Shown here: positions 17,629-26,481 of the stretch, piece by piece
Layout of the letters: the number at the start of each line of letters is the position of its first letter
How positions within the stretch are numbered: the stretch's first letter is position 1
NCBI GenBank assembly: GCA_947624345.1
Contig: CANQJW010000001.1
Coordinates: 85,499 to 127,589 of the forward strand
DNA length: 42,091 nt
From: an uncultured Clostridia bacterium
Lineage (GTDB): Bacteria; Bacillota; Clostridia; Oscillospirales; Ruminococcaceae
Direction: 5' to 3'
Position numbers and translations under genes: made by a program
Notes under the pieces: generated by a model
The model's input: only the letters and a program-made list of their open reading frames with translations
The model's database searches: none
What the model was told of the DNA's origin: nothing

Positions 17629-18426
17629 TTACTTTAATGTTTCAAACCCCTCATCAACAATCGCTTTTATATCAGCGGGAAAGTGTCTCTTGTCTTTGCT
17701 CTTATTAACATATACAAGATATTCAATATTACCGCTTCCCCCTTTTATAGGAGAATATGTGAGATTTAATGTGTTCATACCCGATTTTTCGATAAGTTCC
17801 AAAATATTTTCAATAACCTTTAGATGAATCTTTTTATCATTGACTATTCCCCTTTTTGAAAGGCTTTTCTTGCCTGCTTCAAACTGAGGTTTTATCAGCA
17901 TAACAGCTTCACCCTCGTCAGATAATACATCGTAAACAACAGGAATAGCGTATGTCAAGGATATGAATGACAAGTCAACCGTACAAAAGTTAATAACCTT
18001 ATCAAACATAGATTTTGTAACATCTTTAATATTTGTGTTTTCTATGTTCTCAATCTGTTTGTTGCCGATCAAACTCTTGTCAAGCTGATTGCTGCCAACG
18101 TCAACTGCATAGACAAATCCTGCCCCGTTTTGAAGCATACAGTCGGTAAATCCACCAGTTGACGCACCGAAATCAACACAAATTTTGTTTTCTAAATCTA
18201 TATGAAAATCAGATATAGCTTTCTCAAGCTTTAGCCCGCCTTTACCGACATATTTAAGAGATTCGCCGACAATTTTAATATCATCATATTCACCGACCAA
18301 AAAAGAACTCTTCACAACAATTTTACTGTTAACACTGACGGCAGAGCTTTTTATCATATTCTGTGCTTTAGAGCGAGTATCAGCCAGTCCCCTGTTCACT
18401 AATTCAACATCAAGTCTATTGAACAT
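17629..18426 (-). CDS. tlyA: TlyA/YqxC family S4-FtsJ methyltransferase (rRNA 2'-O-methyltransferase or relative)
   Basis: An S4 RNA-binding domain (about residues 1-65) is joined to an FtsJ-type SAM methyltransferase, with motif I VDFGASTGGFTDCML at about 84-98 and LIKPQFEAGKK in the core. Mycobacterial TlyA methylates 16S and 23S rRNA cytidines; some relatives were described as haemolysins, probably indirectly. 265 aa, full length. The start is 3 nt after the dxs stop, implying coupling. Confidence 0.93.
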   Translation of the reverse strand: MFNRLDVELVNRGLADTRSKAQNMIKSSAVSVNSKIVVKSSFLVGEYDDIKIVGESLKYVGKGGLKLEKAISDFHIDLENKICVDFGASTGGFTDCMLQNGAGFVYAVDVGSNQLDKSLIGNKQIENIENTNIKDVTKSMFDKVINFCTVDLSFISLTYAIPVVYDVLSDEGEAVMLIKPQFEAGKKSLSKRGIVNDKKIHLKVIENILELIEKSGMNTLNLTYSPIKGGSGNIEYLVYVNKSKDKRHFPADIKAIVDEGFETLK

Positions 18427-18429
18427 ATC

Positions 18430-20274
18430 TTAAATCTCCGAATTCAGCTTTTTATAAATCTTATCACCCGACAAACCCAAATGCTCAAGAGAAGATGCAA
18501 CCGTGGCCTGAGGTACAAAATCATAAATTGCTGTACAGCATAAATTAGCTATATCGTTTTTAAGCCTCTGAGAAACCGATCCGTTATAATAACACTCCTC
18601 AAAAAAGTAAACCTTTTTATAAGAATTTATCCTATCAATCATATTCTGATCTCTTGAGCTTAAGTTAATAAGCTTTAAAACATCAATAGATTTATCCTCA
18701 GTTTTAAGCTTGTCATAAGCGTTTGAAACCTCTTTGAAAAGCCTGCCATAGGTTATAACGAGAACATCTGAACCATTTTCATAAAGCTCATAATCAGTTG
18801 ATATGTAGTCCTTTTTCAAACTGCAATCCTTATCATTTCCGCGAGGATAACGAATTGCAACAATGCCTGAATCATCATATATTCCCTTAGAAAGACAAGC
18901 CTTTAGTTCATCATAATCGCTTGGTGAATAGATAGTCACATTAGGTATTGTTGACAAAAATGAAACATCAAAAATTCCCTGATGCGTAACTCCATCTTCC
19001 CCAACAATACCAGCCCTATCAACACCTATTATAGCATGAGTGTTAGATATTGCCAGATCGTGAATTATCTGATCATATCCTCTTTGTAGAAATGACGAAT
19101 ACACCGCAAAGACAGGAATCTTTCCCATTGTGGCAAGACCGCCTGCAAATGTCAATGCGTGTTCCTCAGCTATTCCGACATCAAAAAACCTGTCCTTGTG
19201 AGATTCAGCAAATTTATCAAGACCTGTGCCAAATTTCATAGCAGCAGTTATAGCGCAGATTCTGTCATCACTGTCTGCCAGTAGGGTAAGTTCACGCCCG
19301 AACACTGTTGAAAAGCAGTCACTCTTTGAAACATAAGGATTTTTAGTATTTATCTTTAAAGCACTTACGCCGTGGTATTTGCTGGGGTTGTTTTCAGCCG
19401 GTGCATATCCCTTTCCTTTAATTGTATTCACCTGAACTACAACAGGTTTTTTCATTGCTTTAGCCTTTTTGAAAGCATCCTCAAGCTCTTTAAGGTTATG
19501 ACCGTCAACGGGTCCGACAAACTCAAAGCCCAAGTCCTCAAAGAGATTAGTTTGGAAAATTGAATTTTTTATCGTATCTTTAGAAAACTTTAGAGTATTC
19601 TTTATCGGTTGTCCTATAACAGGAATTCTGTCAAGTGCACGCTCAACAATAGTCTTAGTTTTCTTATATGACTCTTTAGTTCTGAAATTAGATAAGTATT
19701 TTGCAATAGCTCCGACATTCTGAGAGATAGACATTTCATTATAATTAACAACGACTATTAAGTTGACATTACTTTTTCCTGCATTGTTAAGCCCCTCAAA
19801 TGAAAGACCTCCAGTTGCTGCACCATCACCGATTATAGCGATTGCGTAATGATTATCTCCATTGAGTTTCATAGCAGTAGCTATACCCAGTGCAGCAGAA
19901 ACAGAATTAGAGCTATGTCCGCTGATAAAAGCATCGTGCTCTGATTCGCTCGGTTTACAAAAGCCTGATAGTCCGTCCTCTTGCCGTAGTGTATCAAAAT
20001 CCTTTAGTCGTCCGGTTAAAATCTTATGTGTATAAGATTGATGACCTACATCCCAGACAAACTTATCCTTTGGTGATGAAAAAACCCTGTGAAGTGCTAG
20101 AGAAAGCTCAACCGCACCAAGATTAGATGCCAGATGCCCTCCGTTTTTTGATACAGTTTTAATAAGCGTATCACGGATTTCTTTGCATAATATCCTGCAC
20201 TCACTTATGCTTAGATTTTTAAGATCACCGGGAAGATTAATCTTATTAAATTCTTCCTCATATTCCTTATTCAT
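18430..20274 (-). CDS. dxs: 1-deoxy-D-xylulose-5-phosphate synthase
   Basis: First enzyme of the MEP isoprenoid pathway: condenses pyruvate and glyceraldehyde-3-phosphate using thiamine diphosphate. The ThDP/Mg motif GDGAATGGLSFEGLNNAG is intact (about residues 148-165), and the catalytic Glu is in IAEEHALTFAGG. Three transketolase-like domains are present; 614 aa is normal. RBS GGAGACAAT precedes the ATG. It follows ispA after 19 nt, so entry and chain-building steps of isoprenoid synthesis are co-expressed. Confidence 0.97.
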   Translation of the reverse strand: MNKEYEEEFNKINLPGDLKNLSISECRILCKEIRDTLIKTVSKNGGHLASNLGAVELSLALHRVFSSPKDKFVWDVGHQSYTHKILTGRLKDFDTLRQEDGLSGFCKPSESEHDAFISGHSSNSVSAALGIATAMKLNGDNHYAIAIIGDGAATGGLSFEGLNNAGKSNVNLIVVVNYNEMSISQNVGAIAKYLSNFRTKESYKKTKTIVERALDRIPVIGQPIKNTLKFSKDTIKNSIFQTNLFEDLGFEFVGPVDGHNLKELEDAFKKAKAMKKPVVVQVNTIKGKGYAPAENNPSKYHGVSALKINTKNPYVSKSDCFSTVFGRELTLLADSDDRICAITAAMKFGTGLDKFAESHKDRFFDVGIAEEHALTFAGGLATMGKIPVFAVYSSFLQRGYDQIIHDLAISNTHAIIGVDRAGIVGEDGVTHQGIFDVSFLSTIPNVTIYSPSDYDELKACLSKGIYDDSGIVAIRYPRGNDKDCSLKKDYISTDYELYENGSDVLVITYGRLFKEVSNAYDKLKTEDKSIDVLKLINLSSRDQNMIDRINSYKKVYFFEECYYNGSVSQRLKNDIANLCCTAIYDFVPQATVASSLEHLGLSGDKIYKKLNSEI

Positions 20275-20293
20275 TATTGTCTCCGTTCAAATA

Positions 20294-21193
20294 TTATTTT
20301 TTCCTATCTAAAAGGCTCATTGTTAAAAATTCAAGAAACTCATTATTGTCAAATTTTTTTATGATTTTCAAAGCCTCTAAGGTCTGATGTCGAGCTACTG
20401 CCTTTGCCTCTTGAACTCCTATAAACGACGCATAGGTTATCTTTCCATTTTTGCTATCACTTCCAATAGGCTTGCCAAGGTCATCAAAGCTGCCCTCAAC
20501 ATCTAGTACATCATCTACTATCTGAAACGCATAGCCAAATTTTTTACCAAAGTCTCTTGCAACCTCAATAGTTTCATCGTCAGCATTAGCAAGAATACAA
20601 CCCATAACACAAGCCGCCTCTATAAGCCGACAGGTCTTTAGCTCGTGCATAAGGTTCAGATTAAGCGTGTTAAAGTGTTTCATCTTAACAGAATACATAT
20701 CAAAGGCCTGTCCGCCTATCATTCCGTTAATTCCCGTTGCAAAAGATAATTCTCCAACCAGCTTGATTGCCATATCAGCAGGTATTTTTCCACTTTTATA
20801 TGCATTTGAAATTATCTCAAACGGAAGTGTATTCAAAGCATCTCCCGCTAAGAGAGCGTGTGCCTCGCTGAACTTTTTATGACAAGAAGGCATTCCCCGA
20901 CGATAATCATCATCGTCCATACAAGGCAAGTCGTCGTGAATAAGCGAAAAGCAATGTATAAGCTCTATTGTGCAGATAATATCAATGCAGTCCTCATATT
21001 TGCCGCCACACATCTTGCAAAACTCAATTGCAAGAATTGGTCTGATTCTCTTACCAGCACTTAAAATGGAATACTCCATTGCCTGCATAACCTCTTTTTT
21101 ATAGAACGCTTTTCTTTTTGTAAAGCTATGGAGAGTATTTTTTATTAGTTCTCTATATTCCTCATTTTGTTTATCAAAATCTTCTTTTAACAT
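20294..21193 (-). CDS. ispA: Polyprenyl (farnesyl) diphosphate synthase IspA
   Basis: Short-chain isoprenyl diphosphate synthase building farnesyl/geranyl diphosphate from IPP and DMAPP. The first Asp-rich motif is DDLPCMDDDDYRRG and the second is DDVLD, with GGQAFDM between them. Full length at 299 aa. It starts 2 nt after the xseB stop. Product length (C10, C15 or C20) cannot be set from sequence alone; the usual call in this locus is FPP synthase. Confidence 0.94.
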   Translation of the reverse strand: MLKEDFDKQNEEYRELIKNTLHSFTKRKAFYKKEVMQAMEYSILSAGKRIRPILAIEFCKMCGGKYEDCIDIICTIELIHCFSLIHDDLPCMDDDDYRRGMPSCHKKFSEAHALLAGDALNTLPFEIISNAYKSGKIPADMAIKLVGELSFATGINGMIGGQAFDMYSVKMKHFNTLNLNLMHELKTCRLIEAACVMGCILANADDETIEVARDFGKKFGYAFQIVDDVLDVEGSFDDLGKPIGSDSKNGKITYASFIGVQEAKAVARHQTLEALKIIKKFDNNEFLEFLTMSLLDRKK

Positions 21194-21195
21194 AC

Positions 21196-21390
21196 TTATT
21201 CCTCTGTATTGTGAATATTTTTATCAACTGTTTCAACAACAAGCTTAGCATCATCAAGCATCTTTTTACACTCACTAGAAAGCGATACACCCTCTTTGAA
21301 TTTTTCAAGCGACTCTTCCAAGGATAGATTTCCCGATTCAAGCTCTGAAACTATTTTATTAAGCTTGTCCAGCGTTTCTTCAAACGTCAT
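21196..21390 (-). CDS. xseB: Exodeoxyribonuclease VII small subunit
   Basis: A 64-aa acidic, helical protein with the family core FEETLDKLNKIVSELESGNLS and LEESLEKFKEGVSLS. Several copies coat one XseA subunit to form ExoVII, which degrades single-stranded DNA. The ATG overlaps the xseA stop (ATGA), giving coupled synthesis of the two subunits. Confidence 0.95.
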   Translation of the reverse strand: MTFEETLDKLNKIVSELESGNLSLEESLEKFKEGVSLSSECKKMLDDAKLVVETVDKNIHNTEE

Positions 21391-22604
21391 TTTAAATCAC
21401 TCCATATATTATTAGTTTTCTCCTTAACCTCAGCACTTAATGAAGATTCAGAAAACTTGATTTCAATAATATCCCCAACGGAAATGTCATCAGTCTTTGT
21501 AATAACCTTATCATCTTTTAAGGTAAGTGAATATCCACGAGATAAAACCTTAAGCGGACTGTATGAATCAAGCAGTAATGCTGAAGAGTTTAGTCTGTTT
21601 TCATATTTGCTCACTATATTATCAATACAAATTTTAAGTCTCTGTTCAGTATTCCTCAGCTTGACATCTCCTATCTCCAGCCGTTTTTTCGGCGAAGAAG
21701 ATAAAATCCTGTCTGAGGCGTACTTAAGCAACATATGAGAATCAGAAATTCTATTTAACAAAGCTTTTTTTATTCTCTGATTTATATTGTTGATATGTGA
21801 GTAATAAGTGGAAATATCATCTGACGCCCGCTCTGCTGCTTCTGAGGGAGTTGCTGCACGCAAATCTGCAACAAGGTCTGCTATAGTAAAATCAGTTTCG
21901 TGACCAACAGCGGAAATAATAGGCGTTTTTACATTAAAAATTGCATCAGCAACCTTTTCTTCATTAAAGACCGATAAGTCCTCTGCTGAACCGCCGCCTC
22001 TTGCAAGAATAATGGTATCAAGATTCATAGCATCCGCCTGCATAAGTGCATCTGTTATGCTGTCTTTTGCATCACTCCCCTGCACTAGTGTCGGGAAAAC
22101 ATAAACCTTGCATATGGGATAACGCCTTTCTAAAATATTAAGGATATCCTGAAGCGCTGCCCCGGATGATGAAGTTACAACACCTATAGCTTTTGGCTTG
22201 TCTGGAATTTTCTTTTTTAACTCGCTCTTGAAATAGCCCTTTTCATTAAGTCTTGATTTAAGATTGTCCAGCGATTCTTTTACTGTTCCAACACCAATAG
22301 GTTGAATATCTGTAACAACTATCTGATATATTCCGTCACGCTCATAGCAATCTATATTTCCAAGTACCATAACACTTAGACCGTTTTTTAGATCGATCCT
22401 CAGATTTCTTGCCGAATTTGAAAACATAATTGCTTTAAGCGAACTATTCTCATCTTTTAATGTAAAATAATAACGTCCTGAGGAATAATTCATATTGAGA
22501 TTAGAAATCTCACCCTTGACAGCAATACTTTTTAGCTTCATATCCCCACGGATTTTACTAGCTATATATTTGTTTATCTGAGAGACTGTTAAAATAACAC
22601 TCAT
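21387..22604 (-). CDS. xseA: Exodeoxyribonuclease VII large subunit
   Basis: Catalytic subunit of ExoVII. N-terminal OB fold (about residues 1-105, including VKGEISNLNMNYSSGRYYFTLKD) followed by the nuclease core with VVTSSSGAALQDI, ARGGGSAEDL, FNEE and SAVGHETDFTI, then a long helical region. The frame extends up to 22670, but that 22-residue extension is hydrophobic and unlike the family; ATG 22604 has AAGGA 9 nt before it and gives 405 aa. The gene normally found just upstream survives only as a fragment (22651-22806). Confidence 0.95.
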   Translation of the reverse strand: MSVILTVSQINKYIASKIRGDMKLKSIAVKGEISNLNMNYSSGRYYFTLKDENSSLKAIMFSNSARNLRIDLKNGLSVMVLGNIDCYERDGIYQIVVTDIQPIGVGTVKESLDNLKSRLNEKGYFKSELKKKIPDKPKAIGVVTSSSGAALQDILNILERRYPICKVYVFPTLVQGSDAKDSITDALMQADAMNLDTIILARGGGSAEDLSVFNEEKVADAIFNVKTPIISAVGHETDFTIADLVADLRAATPSEAAERASDDISTYYSHINNINQRIKKALLNRISDSHMLLKYASDRILSSSPKKRLEIGDVKLRNTEQRLKICIDNIVSKYENRLNSSALLLDSYSPLKVLSRGYSLTLKDDKVITKTDDISVGDIIEIKFSESSLSAEVKEKTNNIWSDLK

Positions 22605-22650
22605 TAAATCAATTCCTTTTTCACATCTGCAAATAAATAGAAAGCTATAA

Positions 22651-22806
22651 AGTATGATGAAATACAGCATCAGACAGTCTTATTCCAACCTCTCCACTTT
22701 TTACAGAAAGCAACATTTTGGATTAACACACTTTTATGCTATCCATATCAATCATCGAACCGGTTGTAGTATAATTGCTGGCGTCAATGCCGAATACACT
22801 ACGCAT
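22651..22806 (-). pseudogene. Remnant of an M22-family (Kae1/TsaD-like) protein gene
   Basis: Reading the minus strand from ATG 22806 gives MRSVFGIDASNYTTTGSMID, then an in-frame TAA at codon 28 (22725-22723), and the same frame continues with KMLLSVKSGEVGIRLSDAVFHHT before a second stop. Both blocks resemble, in order, the N-terminus of the M22-type protein that many Clostridia carry between nusB and xseA (ASKHA fold; blocks like GIDTSNYTTS and LPVKEGELGLRQSDAVFHH, recalled from memory). The start codon overlaps the nusB stop, as for a working coupled gene. Only about 52 codons of some 300 remain, so the gene suffered a nonsense change and a large 3' deletion. Confidence 0.75.
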
Positions 22807-23215
22807 TTTGTGAGACGCCCTCGCTTCTTGAGTATGCACCCAAAGCACCATTTATAAATTTAGCATCTGTTTCAAAAGCGTACTTCTGAGCAATAGCAAC
22901 AGCTTCTGAAATAGCGACATTAACTGGTACATTTTCTGAATATTTAGCCTCATAAATTGCTAATCTGAGCAGAGATAAGTTTACCTTTGGAATACGCTCT
23001 AAACTTCTTTTCCGGCTATACTGTGAAATAATATTATCGAGCTCATCGAGATGTTCATACACACCTGTTACAATTTTTATTACCTCATCATTTATCGGTA
23101 TGTTTTCAGATTCCTTTGCAATATCGAACAACTCGTCCAACTCATAATTTTCAAAGGATCTCTCAAAAATAATCAAAAACGCTGATTCTCTTATATTTCT
23201 TCTAGACAGCTTCAC
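22799..23215 (-). CDS. nusB: Transcription antitermination factor NusB
   Basis: RNA-binding helical protein that, with S10 (NusE), joins the rRNA antitermination complex. The family core IPKVNLSLLRLAIYEAKY and VPVNVAISEAVAIAQKYAFETDAKFINGALG is present, and the N-terminus LSRRNIRESAFLIIFE is typical. The start is GTG at 23215, with AAGGAAG 7-8 nt upstream. 138 aa is normal. The stop overlaps the start of the decayed M22 gene. Confidence 0.95.
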   Translation of the reverse strand: MKLSRRNIRESAFLIIFERSFENYELDELFDIAKESENIPINDEVIKIVTGVYEHLDELDNIISQYSRKRSLERIPKVNLSLLRLAIYEAKYSENVPVNVAISEAVAIAQKYAFETDAKFINGALGAYSRSEGVSQNA

Positions 23216-23278
23216 TTTAACACTTCCTTTTTAAACCACATCAGCCCCAATATCTTATTGATAATGAGGCATAGTGAA

Positions 23279-23629
23279 TTAATTAAATTTTACTTCTGAA
23301 ATTGTCACATTAACCTTTGACACAGTTATCCCTGTCATAGACTGAACTTCATTCTTAACATTATTCTGAACCTGTTCAGCAATTGATTTTACCTTAACTC
23401 CGGGATTAACATAAAGACTGATTGATATTTCGACTGTATCATTGACAAAATTTATATCAATTGATTCAGAATCGGTCTGAGATAAAAACATATTCCTTAA
23501 AATCTTTTTCTTATCATTTGCAATAGAGCATATGCCATCAATATCAAGGACAGCATTTTTGGTTATGGTGAAAATAACATCCTTGCTTACCTTTAGCTGA
23601 CCCTGAATATTTTCTTTTTTTAACATCAT
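23279..23629 (-). CDS. Asp23/Gls24 family protein (YqhY-like)
   Basis: A small 116-aa Asp23-domain protein. In Bacillus the equivalent (YqhY) sits next to accBC and nusB and affects acetyl-CoA carboxylase activity; Asp23 in staphylococci is membrane-associated through AmaP. Visible family features are ITKNAVLDIDGICSIAND and the alternating hydrophobic strands ending in VTGITVSKVNVTISEVKF-like sequence. Two adjacent ATG codons (23629, 23626) could start it. It has its own sigma-A promoter and lies 63 nt before nusB. accB and accC are not present here. Confidence 0.88.
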   Translation of the reverse strand: MMLKKENIQGQLKVSKDVIFTITKNAVLDIDGICSIANDKKKILRNMFLSQTDSESIDINFVNDTVEISISLYVNPGVKVKSIAEQVQNNVKNEVQSMTGITVSKVNVTISEVKFN

Positions 23630-23670
23630 AGTTCTCGCCTCTTATCAACAATAATAATATATTTATATAC

Positions 23671-23699
23671 ATTATACCATTAAAAAGAGCTTAACACAA
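23671..23699 (-). promoter_or_regulatory. Sigma-A promoter of the asp23-nusB-...-recN operon
   Basis: Minus strand TTGTGT (23699-23694), 17-nt spacer, TATAAT (23676-23671). It begins directly at the end of spoIIIAH and allows vegetative expression of the housekeeping genes downstream of the sporulation operon. Confidence 0.82.
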
Positions 23700-24239
23700 C
23701 TATTTTACATCAATAATTTTAATGTTTTCATTCAAAACATCTACTTCACTAAGTAATATATCCTTGATCTGTGCCGCCTGAGCAGTTTGCAGACCGTCTG
23801 ATTTCACAACTATATTAGCGCTTGTTCCATCAAGATATACTACACAATCCTCATATCCTGCTGCTTTGATAAGGTTTTCTATCTTACTTTCTGACTCTAT
23901 AAGCTGAGATATTGAAACCGCTTCCTCAGAGGCAACCTCTTTTTCCTCATCGGTTGAATCTCCACCGTTCATAATCATTTCAAGAGTTTGTGTTGCCTCA
24001 TCTCGTGAGGTCATTCTGTCTAATCTTGCCTGTGCAAAGTAATCATCTTCATCTGTTGTTTCATTTACGAAGTCTGCAACACCGTAATTTGATGATTTTG
24101 CATTGACAACCTTAGTTGTTTTGATTTCGTTCTCACCACTGTTCATAGCGTAATTGACATAGATAGCAAGTCCCAGAAACAGCGTTAAGCTTGCTAAAAT
24201 AATTTGTTTTTTTCCCACAATAAAATTTGGAATTTTCAT
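23700..24239 (-). CDS. spoIIIAH: Stage III sporulation protein AH
   Basis: Mother-cell part of the SpoIIIAH-SpoIIQ channel that links mother cell and forespore. One N-terminal membrane segment (about residues 12-32, IILASLTLFLGLAIYVNYAM) and an extracytoplasmic part ending in the ring-building motif region (LIKAAGYEDCVVYLDGTSANIVV). The frame extends to 24272, but ATG 24239 has GGAGGAGAT directly upstream and gives 179 aa. It is the last gene of the operon. Confidence 0.93.
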   Translation of the reverse strand: MKIPNFIVGKKQIILASLTLFLGLAIYVNYAMNSGENEIKTTKVVNAKSSNYGVADFVNETTDEDDYFAQARLDRMTSRDEATQTLEMIMNGGDSTDEEKEVASEEAVSISQLIESESKIENLIKAAGYEDCVVYLDGTSANIVVKSDGLQTAQAAQIKDILLSEVDVLNENIKIIDVK

Positions 24240-24255
24240 AATATCTCCTCCACAT

Positions 24256-24822
24256 TTAACCTTTTTCAACACATATGCTGTTTGTTGATATATTTAAAGC
24301 TGATGAAACAGCCTTAATAACTTTTTCTTTTATCTCAATATTTCCACCGCCTGAGCAAACAATAATAACGCCCTTAACTTTTGGCTCTATTATCTTTTTA
24401 ACAAGCGCTGTCTCCTCACCGTCAGAGTCTACAATGATTACTTCATTTTTATATTTATCGCTCTTGCTGTCACTGTTTTCATCGGTTTCCGTATCTATAT
24501 CCTCGGCATACACATATTCCGTTGTACCGTCTAATGTAAGCATAAGCGATACCTCACCTACACCGTCAATTTTGCTTATGATATCTCTGAGTTCCCTCTC
24601 TGTTTCCCTTTTAAAGCCGTTTGTATATGAAGTATCATCAAACGATGTTGATGCTTCCTTTTTTTCCTCTTTTTTACCGCTGGGAACAAACTCTGAAACT
24701 CCTATCATTAAGAGCCCTAGAATTCCGATAATTACTATAAATAAAACCTTACCTGACAGTCCAGTCTTGGTTTGTAATTTGTCTATCATCCTTTTTATGG
24801 ATAGCCTATTCTTTATATTCAT
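24256..24822 (-). CDS. spoIIIAG: Stage III sporulation protein AG
   Basis: Forms the large 30-fold ring of the sporulation feeding-tube channel. One membrane segment (VLFIVIIGILGLLMIGVSEF), then a RBM-type domain with ISKIDGVGEVSLMLTLDG and GVIIVCSGGGN. The 3' end lies 16 nt before spoIIIAH. The start is uncertain: ATG 24822 overlaps spoIIIAF by 17 nt but has a distant ribosome site, while TTG 24846 would add eight residues (MENQKLNS) and overlap more. Confidence 0.92.
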   Translation of the reverse strand: MNIKNRLSIKRMIDKLQTKTGLSGKVLFIVIIGILGLLMIGVSEFVPSGKKEEKKEASTSFDDTSYTNGFKRETERELRDIISKIDGVGEVSLMLTLDGTTEYVYAEDIDTETDENSDSKSDKYKNEVIIVDSDGEETALVKKIIEPKVKGVIIVCSGGGNIEIKEKVIKAVSSALNISTNSICVEKG

Positions 24823-25294
24823 AGAATTCAACTTTTGATTCTCCAATGTTATTTTTCAATTCTTCTTCTATTTTTTCTTTTTTCTCCTTTGATATTTCTT
24901 GTGCCTTTATATAAATCTCCGTTTTTTCAACTTCTATTGAATTATATTCATCTACATCAGCTTGTATGACAACTTTTTTTATGTTTTCATCTACTGACTG
25001 AAGCTTTTCCAGAACCTTTTTTTCGAGCGTTTTCTTCAATACTCTCGCATAAGATTTATTTACACTTTCATTAAGCTCGTTATACTCTTTTAAATCAGTT
25101 ATCTCATTAAGCTTAGGTATTCTAAGCTCAAGGTCTGATCCTAAAAATGGTGTAAGCATAGAAATAATAAGTATTAGAGCAATAATCTGCTTTATATTTA
25201 ACCTTAAGCTTTCGCTTGGGGAAATATAATCAAATATTGTTGCCGCCAGCCCAACAAAGCAAAATGCGGCAGTTACGCTTTTTATAAGTTCCAT
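24806..25294 (-). CDS. spoIIIAF: Stage III sporulation protein AF
   Basis: Two N-terminal membrane segments (about residues 8-25 and 36-52), then a charged extracytoplasmic region with a RBM-like fold (IKKVVIQADVDEYNSIEVEKTEIYIK), as in the SpoIIIAF family. About 162 aa. A GTG at 25303 is also possible; ATG 25294 has GGAA 10 nt upstream. It overlaps spoIIIAG. It belongs to the channel/secretion apparatus in the mother-cell membrane. Confidence 0.88.
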   Translation of the reverse strand: MELIKSVTAAFCFVGLAATIFDYISPSESLRLNIKQIIALILIISMLTPFLGSDLELRIPKLNEITDLKEYNELNESVNKSYARVLKKTLEKKVLEKLQSVDENIKKVVIQADVDEYNSIEVEKTEIYIKAQEISKEKKEKIEEELKNNIGESKVEFYEYKE

Positions 25295-25329
25295 TTTTAT
25301 CACATTCCGAAAATTTATTTATCAAAAAA

Positions 25330-26475
25330 TTATACCATATTAAAGCTTAGTAACATAACTACTGCTGTGGCAATAACAAATATAAGAGTAAAGCATGCTA
25401 CCACTCCAAGCAAAATAGACAAAACACCGTTTATCCCTCTCAGCAGAGAGGATATTCTGGTTTGCTCAAAAAAGGCGGCTATTACTGATGAAATCCAAAC
25501 AGAAAACTTAAGACATACGACGATAACAACAGGTTTTAAGGCAGCTACAAGTATAATTATTATACCTAGAACTCCTACACTGCTCTTTATAAGTGAAAGG
25601 CTTCCCATTAAAGTGGAATACGCATCTGACATAGCACCTCCGACAACGGGTATCATACTGGATGCTGCAAACTTTGCTGCCCTAATGCCAACTGTGTCAA
25701 CAGATGTTCCAATAATACTTTGAATTGATGTTACACCAATAAAAATTGTGGTAATAAGCCCTAATGTCCATTTCGCTACGCTTAATAATCCTCTGGAAAA
25801 CCCATTAACCGAAAGGTTTGGATTTATTGACTCTACAATGGAGGATGCTAAACTAAAGCTTACAAATGGCACTAATATGTAGTCAATAACAAAGGTTATT
25901 ATCTCGCACAAAAGTAAAACAATCACATAATATGAAACTCCACTAGAAGCATTTCCGCAGGTTGCAACTACGCTTGAAAATATTGGTACATATGACATTA
26001 TAAATATTGATAGGTGTGACAGCGTGTTACTTACTGAATCTATACATTCACTTATTGTATTGAATAAAATCGCTGTGCAGGAAAGTACGCTTATTATACT
26101 GATTATATTTAACAGATTTGAGTTGCTTGATAAAATTCCTGTTGCAACAGATGTAAAAACAATTACTAATAGTAAAGCTCCCAGCAGCTTCAAGGGGCTT
26201 GACAAAAACTCTTTTATAAGATTAAGCAAGTAATCCAGCCAGTCTCCTACCCCTATTTTTGAAACTGACTCGGGATCCTCTACTGTTATATCATTCTCAT
26301 CAAGAAAATTTTCGGCTTCATCTGGTGTGCCTGACTTTATATCCCGTTCAATTTCCTGTGTGATTTCCCTTTCAACCTGCTCTGAATCGCTTACTTCATC
26401 TTCTGCATATGTATGAATTCCTCCTATGAGGCAAAACAAAAGAATTGTTATTATATAAATGATTATTTTTTTCAT
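25330..26475 (-). CDS. spoIIIAE: Stage III sporulation protein AE
   Basis: Polytopic membrane component of the SpoIIIA complex, 381 aa. An N-terminal signal sequence (about 1-24, ending at THTYAEDE-like sequence), an acidic linker, then seven or so hydrophobic segments, with AASSMIPVVGGAMSDAYSTL in the conserved core. It starts 6 nt after the end of spoIIIAD and is needed for forespore sigma-G activity in Bacillus. Confidence 0.94.
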   Translation of the reverse strand: MKKIIIYIITILLFCLIGGIHTYAEDEVSDSEQVEREITQEIERDIKSGTPDEAENFLDENDITVEDPESVSKIGVGDWLDYLLNLIKEFLSSPLKLLGALLLVIVFTSVATGILSSNSNLLNIISIISVLSCTAILFNTISECIDSVSNTLSHLSIFIMSYVPIFSSVVATCGNASSGVSYYVIVLLLCEIITFVIDYILVPFVSFSLASSIVESINPNLSVNGFSRGLLSVAKWTLGLITTIFIGVTSIQSIIGTSVDTVGIRAAKFAASSMIPVVGGAMSDAYSTLMGSLSLIKSSVGVLGIIIILVAALKPVVIVVCLKFSVWISSVIAAFFEQTRISSLLRGINGVLSILLGVVACFTLIFVIATAVVMLLSFNMV

Positions 26476-26481
26476 AAGTCC

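Noticed and set aside
22605-22670. Hydrophobic N-terminal extension of XseA as a signal peptide
   Set aside because: ExoVII is cytoplasmic, a good ribosome site precedes ATG 22604, and the extension overlaps the decayed gene fragment.
22654-22857. 67-codon plus-strand frame in the nusB-xseA gap
   Set aside because: The opposite strand carries the meaningful M22-like translation; the plus frame shows no motif and overlaps nusB antisense.
24275-24838. 187-codon open frame on the plus strand
   Set aside because: It is fully antisense to spoIIIAG, serine/phenylalanine-rich as expected from an antisense frame, and lacks a ribosome site.
25367-25723. Open frames opposite spoIIIAE
   Set aside because: Antisense shadows of a membrane protein; no ribosome site or recognisable motif.
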